The notes under the pieces: model-generated
Told to the model about the DNA's origin: nothing
The model's input: the letters and a program-made list of their open reading frames with translations, nothing else
Databases searched by the model: none
Part shown: positions 59,057-64,000 of the stretch, piece after piece
Numbering within the stretch: position 1 is the first letter of the stretch
Layout of the letters: every line of letters begins with the position of its first letter
Source of the DNA: Larimichthys crocea
Taxonomy: Eukaryota > Chordata > Actinopteri > Sciaenidae
Assembly (NCBI RefSeq): GCF_000972845.2
Contig: NC_040016.1
Coordinates: 3,120,701 to 3,184,700, forward strand
Direction: 5' to 3'
Length of the DNA stretch: 64,000 nt
Made by a program: the position numbers and the translations under genes

Positions 59057-59278
59057 GTCTATAGTGTGTTTCAGGAAAACACCCCATCAGCAACGCATTT
59101 TAACAAGACTAAAATGCAATGTCTCCAGATGAATAACATGGTGATCTTTGAAAATGGATTTAGTCCCAAGTTCTCAAACAATTCGCTGCAGGAGCTCTTT
59201 TCAAAAAACAACTACATCACCAAGATTGCTTTTCTCCCCTTTCTGATTGTCTTTCACGTGAACAGATACTCTCTTTAG
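59057..59278 (+). other. exon-like open frame, unassigned
   Basis: A pyrimidine tract and CTGCAG end at 59056. An open frame runs 73 codons to TAG at 59276-59278 (VYSVFQENTPSATHF at the start, FLIVFHVNRYSL at the end). No domain is recognised and no partner exon is seen, so chance is likely. Confidence 0.2.
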
Positions 59279-62200
59279 CTGCAGGGATTTATTCTAACTC
59301 TCCTCAGCTTTACCACAGAAGACACAACAATCAGACAATCTCTGCCACCGAGGCTGAGAATAAAAAGAAAAAAGACTGCAAAGAGGTAAGTAAAAGGTTA
59401 TGGTCTTCTGTATTACGAGTGTCAACAATAACAAAAGGTAACTAGGTGTGATACCACTTGTGTGATACCTCAACAAAACAAGGGATGACTGTGCATAGAC
59501 TTCAGTCATTTCCATGGTTTTAAAGTGTATGTAAGTCAGTTGAGAGGAAATGAAATTCTTTCTTATTCTTCTTACAAATGAAAAGTTACTAACACCCCTT
59601 TAACAAACACAGGGCTTCTGTTGTCTTACTTGGTCTGGTATGACCTGTAGCTTATGACGGGTGATGTTACATTACTGAGTGAATTCACATAAAGACTGTC
59701 GACTATACTCTATGTCTTAGCTTTAGCATTTATCAAAACAAAGTTACATAGGTTTGCTTTTGGGTAAATTGTTCATCACACATTTTAAGGCAAGAGGAAG
59801 TGCTTGATCGTATTAGCACTTCTACAGCTGCATCTACTGACCCTGGTTTTTCCATTTATCTGGAATTAAAGAGGATGTTGCCTTGATACTTCAAATGGGC
59901 TTCTGCTATTGATTTGTGTGCCATGTGACCCATGTGTGATAGGTCATATTCAATTTTGAAGTAGTAGTCCTTATAAAAACATCTCTGCTATTGATTGAGA
60001 GTTAGTGCTGCAGTGGGCTTTGCAGTTCATTTCTTCTCAAATGTAAAGTGGCTGCTGGGGGTTAGTTACTGTGCCTCCTGGAGGTTTAAAAGGAAACAGT
60101 TATCATTTTCTTCCGGTCAAAAGGCACTCAAAACTACACCGCTACATGAAGCAATTGAAAAAATGTCAAAATACATTTTCACCTCCATGATGTGTGCTGG
60201 GACTGCTGTGTGAAAAGAGATTCACCACAGAAGCCACACTCTTCATTAACACCACCTACACCTTTGTTGATCTCGACTACAGAAACCAGTTATATTAAAT
60301 TTTGTATGTAGCATTGCAGATTCAAAGGTGATCGCTAGTGTTATGCACTGTGCTTCAGGGTAAATGGCCTATTTGAAGACTTTCTCTGAGTTAATTCTGC
60401 CCCAGTGGTCCCTGCACAGCTATAATGAGAAGATTCTTTTCTCTTAACCCCAGAGAAATGCTGACACAAGCAGCTCCAGAGCCTCTTGCAGGATTGTTTT
60501 AGCTCTAAAATGAGCATTTCTCAAAACTTGGCAACAATTCAGTAAAAACTAAAAGGTACTTTTACTTGCTCTAAACTTTATTTACACTGATATTAAGTGT
60601 CATTGTAAAAACAGCTTCCTGATATGCTCTTTGCTTATGCTTTTTTCTCTTTAATATGTAAGCTTTCTTGTCAAACATTAAATGTAGAAACAGTTCATTT
60701 TTTTAAGTACACAAAGTAAAAAGGGAACAATGTTCTTCATATTCTCTTTGCCAGAGCTCTCAGGGTGTATGATGTTGATTTTAAATTGTACAGCAGGAAA
60801 TGCTTTAATGGAAGATGTCTGGAGAGTCTATAGCAGTGATGAATAATAGATGAACTGTATTTCTGTCTTAGTTCTGATGGAAAGATGGCAGCAATTACAC
60901 CTGCCTTTGCAGTGAAGGGCAGAGAAAAGGCAATTGAGTGTTGCCATTAGCTCAAGAGGTGAGGCGCTGTGTAAATATATCAGGAACAACCACCTTCAAA
61001 TGCTTCAACAAACTCAACACAGAGAGTAAATGTAAATTCACAAACTGAGGACTGAGGGAAAAAAAACAGGTCAGTGGCTGTTCCAAGCTTTGCTAATCAG
61101 TATGAAATCTTTCCCCTGCATCCATCTGATTGAACACTGACGGCGGGTTCCTACAATAAATAAATAACCACCCATTGATTAGAGCGCAACTTCCCAGTGG
61201 GGAGTCGGATAACAAATGATAAGCTCAGTTTGTCTGTAAATCCCCCAGTTAACACTCAATACAGGTGATGATGGTGTGAGGAGGAAAAAAAAACGAGCCT
61301 TGCTGAAACTGATGGTCGTCTCCAACATTTTCCCTGAGCCTATAATTGCGCAGTGTCAGCAGAATTCATATTGGCAAAGGATGACTGACAGCTAGTTAAG
61401 GCTCTGCAGCTAACGATGTGGGGGAAACTGGAGAGAAGAAGGCCATTAACCTCTGACTTTCTTCAGAAGGGAATGATGTATTGAAGCAATGTAGCATACA
61501 GATCCGGGTGGCTATTGGCAATCAAAGCCAACAGATCTCTCTGGTGAAAGAGAGATTTGGGGCGAAGAGCCTGTCAGCAGACCAGCAAAGTATCTGATTC
61601 CCTTTTGTCTTCATTTGCTCTTTCCTAAATTCAGTTAGTCATCACTTTAAATGAAGTATGCCCATACTTAGACACGAGTTTAAAATATATTCATAAAAAG
61701 GGATTTATTTATTCATAAACTTTCATTTAGAACTTTTTCACTAACACATGACATTAATTTTCTGTTCCTTATTGTCTTCCAGCTTTAAGAATAAATAGGC
61801 CATCTATAAATAAGCAAGCGACGCTGGTAGCAGAGACAGGTTGAACACAGGTCTGCCTCCCACAGACACCTGACGTGAGCCCTTTTCTTACTCACATCCC
61901 CCTCAGTCTAACTGAGAGCTCATCTAGAACAGGCCCAAGGCACAGAGCAACACCTGAGATTGAAGTTCTTTGAAGTTTTACATTTAAAAGTCATGCACCT
62001 TGACCTCGAATAGGTCCTGCGAGTACGGGTGGGAAAAAAAGTTACAGACAGGAAGAATTTTCAGTGATGGGAAAAGATTGGTGTGTAGTGCTCAAAGGCT
62101 TTGGGCTGGCAGACAGGAACCAGATCAGTTGGTGGAGGGCATGAGAAAATAACAGCTGCAGCTAGTTTTTTCTTTAATCTTGATGTCCAGAAAGACTAAC

Positions 62201-62515
62201 AATAACTTTAAAGGACAAAAAGTAAAAAAAAAAAAAAAAGGTGAGATGAAAAGTTGCCCTAGGATTCGCCCCAGGATTTTGGCTCTTAACAAGATTTTGT
62301 TTGTTGCCCCAAAACACACAGCACAACCACACACCCTGCTCACATCAGAGGAGGATGTAGAGGTACCTTTGTTATGACCTCTGCAGCTGCAGTCATGCCA
62401 GAGGAAAGAGTAGATACCCCTGAAGTCTTTGAAGATGCTCCCTCAGCAGCAGTAATGATGTGTTGGATGGCCCTGGTGCAGCAGAGGTTGCTCCAAAATA
62501 TTTCAATGCTGCCCT
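59279..62515. other. unassigned sequence
   Basis: No gene recognised. Poly-A run at 62225-62240. Confidence 0.4.
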
Positions 62516-62524
62516 TGAAAAGAA

Positions 62525-62558
62525 AATATATATATCATATATATGATATATATCAGGT
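62525..62558. repeat. AT palindrome
   Basis: ATATATATCATATATATGAT followed by ATATATC forms a self-complementary AT-rich tract. Confidence 0.8.
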
Positions 62559-63004
62559 ATATTTATTGACCACAAAACAAATTGCGGTGTGCAATTTAAA
62601 TTATTTTTCAATTTAATGGTCATTTCTGCCTATTGCACTTCTGCACTACACTTCTGTTTTGCGGAGGTCTGAAATAAAACTGTGCAACTGAACTCCAGCT
62701 GTGTGTTATATGTCATTAAAACACATCATGGTGTTTCGGGTAATAAGACAGAGTAGGAATTACTTTTGGAAAGGCAATTTTGTGTCCATTAAAGGTATCA
62801 TGAATATGACCACACTTTAACAGTCAAAAGCAGCACATCAGTTCTGTCCTGATAAATAAATAAAATGATTTCATTAACACTCAAGGGGGAAATTTAAAAA
62901 AAAAATCACTCCTTTATACAGTTTAGACACACATGACTGAAATACATGCATGCACACACAGGACCCATATAAAAGTGAAGGGAGAGATGCTAGACTGGAG
63001 GGGC

Positions 63005-63205
63005 TGCAACACAGTGTCATTCCCTGAGCAGTTAGGAGCTTGGTGCCTTGCTTAAGAGCACCTCGGTAGTGCCCAGAAAGTGCACTGGCAGCTCTCCAGC
63101 TACCAGTCAACACTCTTTACTGTGGTCCAGGTTAGACATGAATTGGCCACCATCCAATTCCCAAGCCAAGTCCCCACAAATTGAGCTACTGTCACTCCAA
63201 ATAAA
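63005..63205. repeat. dispersed fish repeat (family C)
   Basis: GTGCCTTGCTTAAGAGCACC, TCGGTAGTGCCCAGAAAGTG, CTCTCCAGCTACCAGTCAAC and CCAAGCCAAGTCCCCACAAA, in that order, match a very common percomorph repeat. Non-coding. Confidence 0.65.
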
Positions 63206-63284
63206 CCGTCTCTTTTTGTCAAAGCAGGCAAGCAGAATGACTGAAGATATACAGAGAGGTGACCAATTAAAGAGAAAAAACCTG

Positions 63285-63500
63285 CTGTGGGCTGGAGCCA
63301 ATCCCAGCTGACACTGGACAAGAGACTGGGTACACCCTGGACAGGTCGCTAGTTCATTGCAGGGCTGACACATAGAGACAACCATTCACACTCACACCTA
63401 TCAGCAATTAAGACTCAAGAGTTATCCCATTACCCTGTATGTGTACTGTGGGAGATCCTACAGTCCCCACAGACATCAGGAGGATGTGCAAACAGAAAGG
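63285..63500. repeat. dispersed fish repeat (family D)
   Basis: CTGGAGCCAATCCCAGCTGA, GGGTACACCCTGGACAGGTC and ACCATTCACACTCACACCTA are hallmarks of a widespread fish repeat, probably a LINE 3' region. A shortened, diverged end follows to about 63500. The open frames here are artefacts. Confidence 0.65.
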
Positions 63501-64000
63501 TGTCAGCCCCAGCCACGTCAAGAGGGCTCACTGAATGGCCTCATGAATATGATAACAACATGTGTCATCTGGTCCTTGTCTTTGTTATGTCTGTCAACAT
63601 TTCTAGTGACACACATGCAGTTCACAATGACCACTTTTCAACAATAAACTCCTCATTTCTCAATTCGTCTATCAATTTTCTAGCTGAAATGACAACCGTT
63701 GCTAGCTGATTATTTCACCTAGAATTTGCTACCAAATTTGATGTTAACTAACTACTTTTTACTTAAAAAGGATAAATATGCACCTGAAGGCTACATGCAT
63801 GATACTGTGCTAAAATCTGTGTTCATTTCATCTGTGTTGATGACTTGGAAATAAGGATGCAGTAGTGTTTCTGCACTGCAGGTTGAGATAGTTAACACCA
63901 TCAGGAAAACTCCAGGATCAAGGTGTTATTTCATTCTTGCATAATACTATAATCTTACAAAAGAAGAGGATCTTGAGTAGCAAATTTGGCTGGATTAATT
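63501..64000. other. unassigned sequence at window end
   Basis: Nothing recognised. Confidence 0.4.

Noticed and set aside
39700..64000. A drd5 or wdr1 neighbour expected from vertebrate synteny
   Set aside because: No long receptor-like or WD-repeat frame is present in this part of the window.

Overview
The window reads as nuclear DNA of a ray-finned fish, most likely a percomorph teleost. It has AT-rich, ORF-poor sequence, exons with consensus splice sites, and a repeat set typical of fish: a Sushi-like chromodomain Ty3/gypsy element, a Rex3-like LINE tail ending in (GGAT)n, salmonid-type Tc1 remnants, a tRNA-derived SINE and several foldback MITEs. No prokaryotic or viral genome is present, and most open frames are chance or transposon-derived.

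The only host gene I can support is the 3' end of a class II facilitative transporter on the + strand, best matched to slc2a9 (GLUT9, urate/hexose transport). A penultimate exon (18406-18533) and the terminal coding exon (39426-39668) encode transmembrane helices 11 and 12, the PETK signature and the C-terminal tail. They are separated by a 20.9 kb intron. Upstream exons must lie left of about 18.4 kb; none was recognised, so nearly all of 1-18405 is probably intron.

Left region (1-18.4 kb): decayed gypsy pol pieces (90-210 and 1718-2410); a long old foldback element with tandem ~21 bp units (2575-3725); a minus-strand hAT/KIAA1586-like remnant (4880-5610); a Tc1 half (7485-8045); a minus-strand solo LTR (about 8116-8520); a 118 bp direct duplication (8644-8761 and 9804-9921); a miRNA-like hairpin (10392-10466); and a gypsy chromovirus (13361-17821) with a 5 bp target duplication, into which a LINE carrying an SGNH-esterase ORF1 has inserted.

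Intron (18.5-39.4 kb): a 46 bp tandem duplication, a large hairpin element (about 20200-20833), a candidate minus-strand LTR (22273-22746), two more MITEs, a SINE with an 11 bp target duplication (27523-27743), a palindromic LTR-like element with a 5 bp target duplication (33372-33811), TG and CT microsatellites and a 620 bp decayed CCTGT-type satellite.

Downstream (39.7-64 kb): the slc2a9 3' flank, a complete solo LTR (40892-41491, AGGG target duplication), a minus-strand LTR (43400-43898, CAACC target duplication), a second Tc1 half, a perfect 16 bp stem hairpin, a Rex3-like LINE tail and dispersed fish repeats. No further gene is recognisable. The genes do not form a pathway: this is one transporter locus shaped by repeated transposon insertion.
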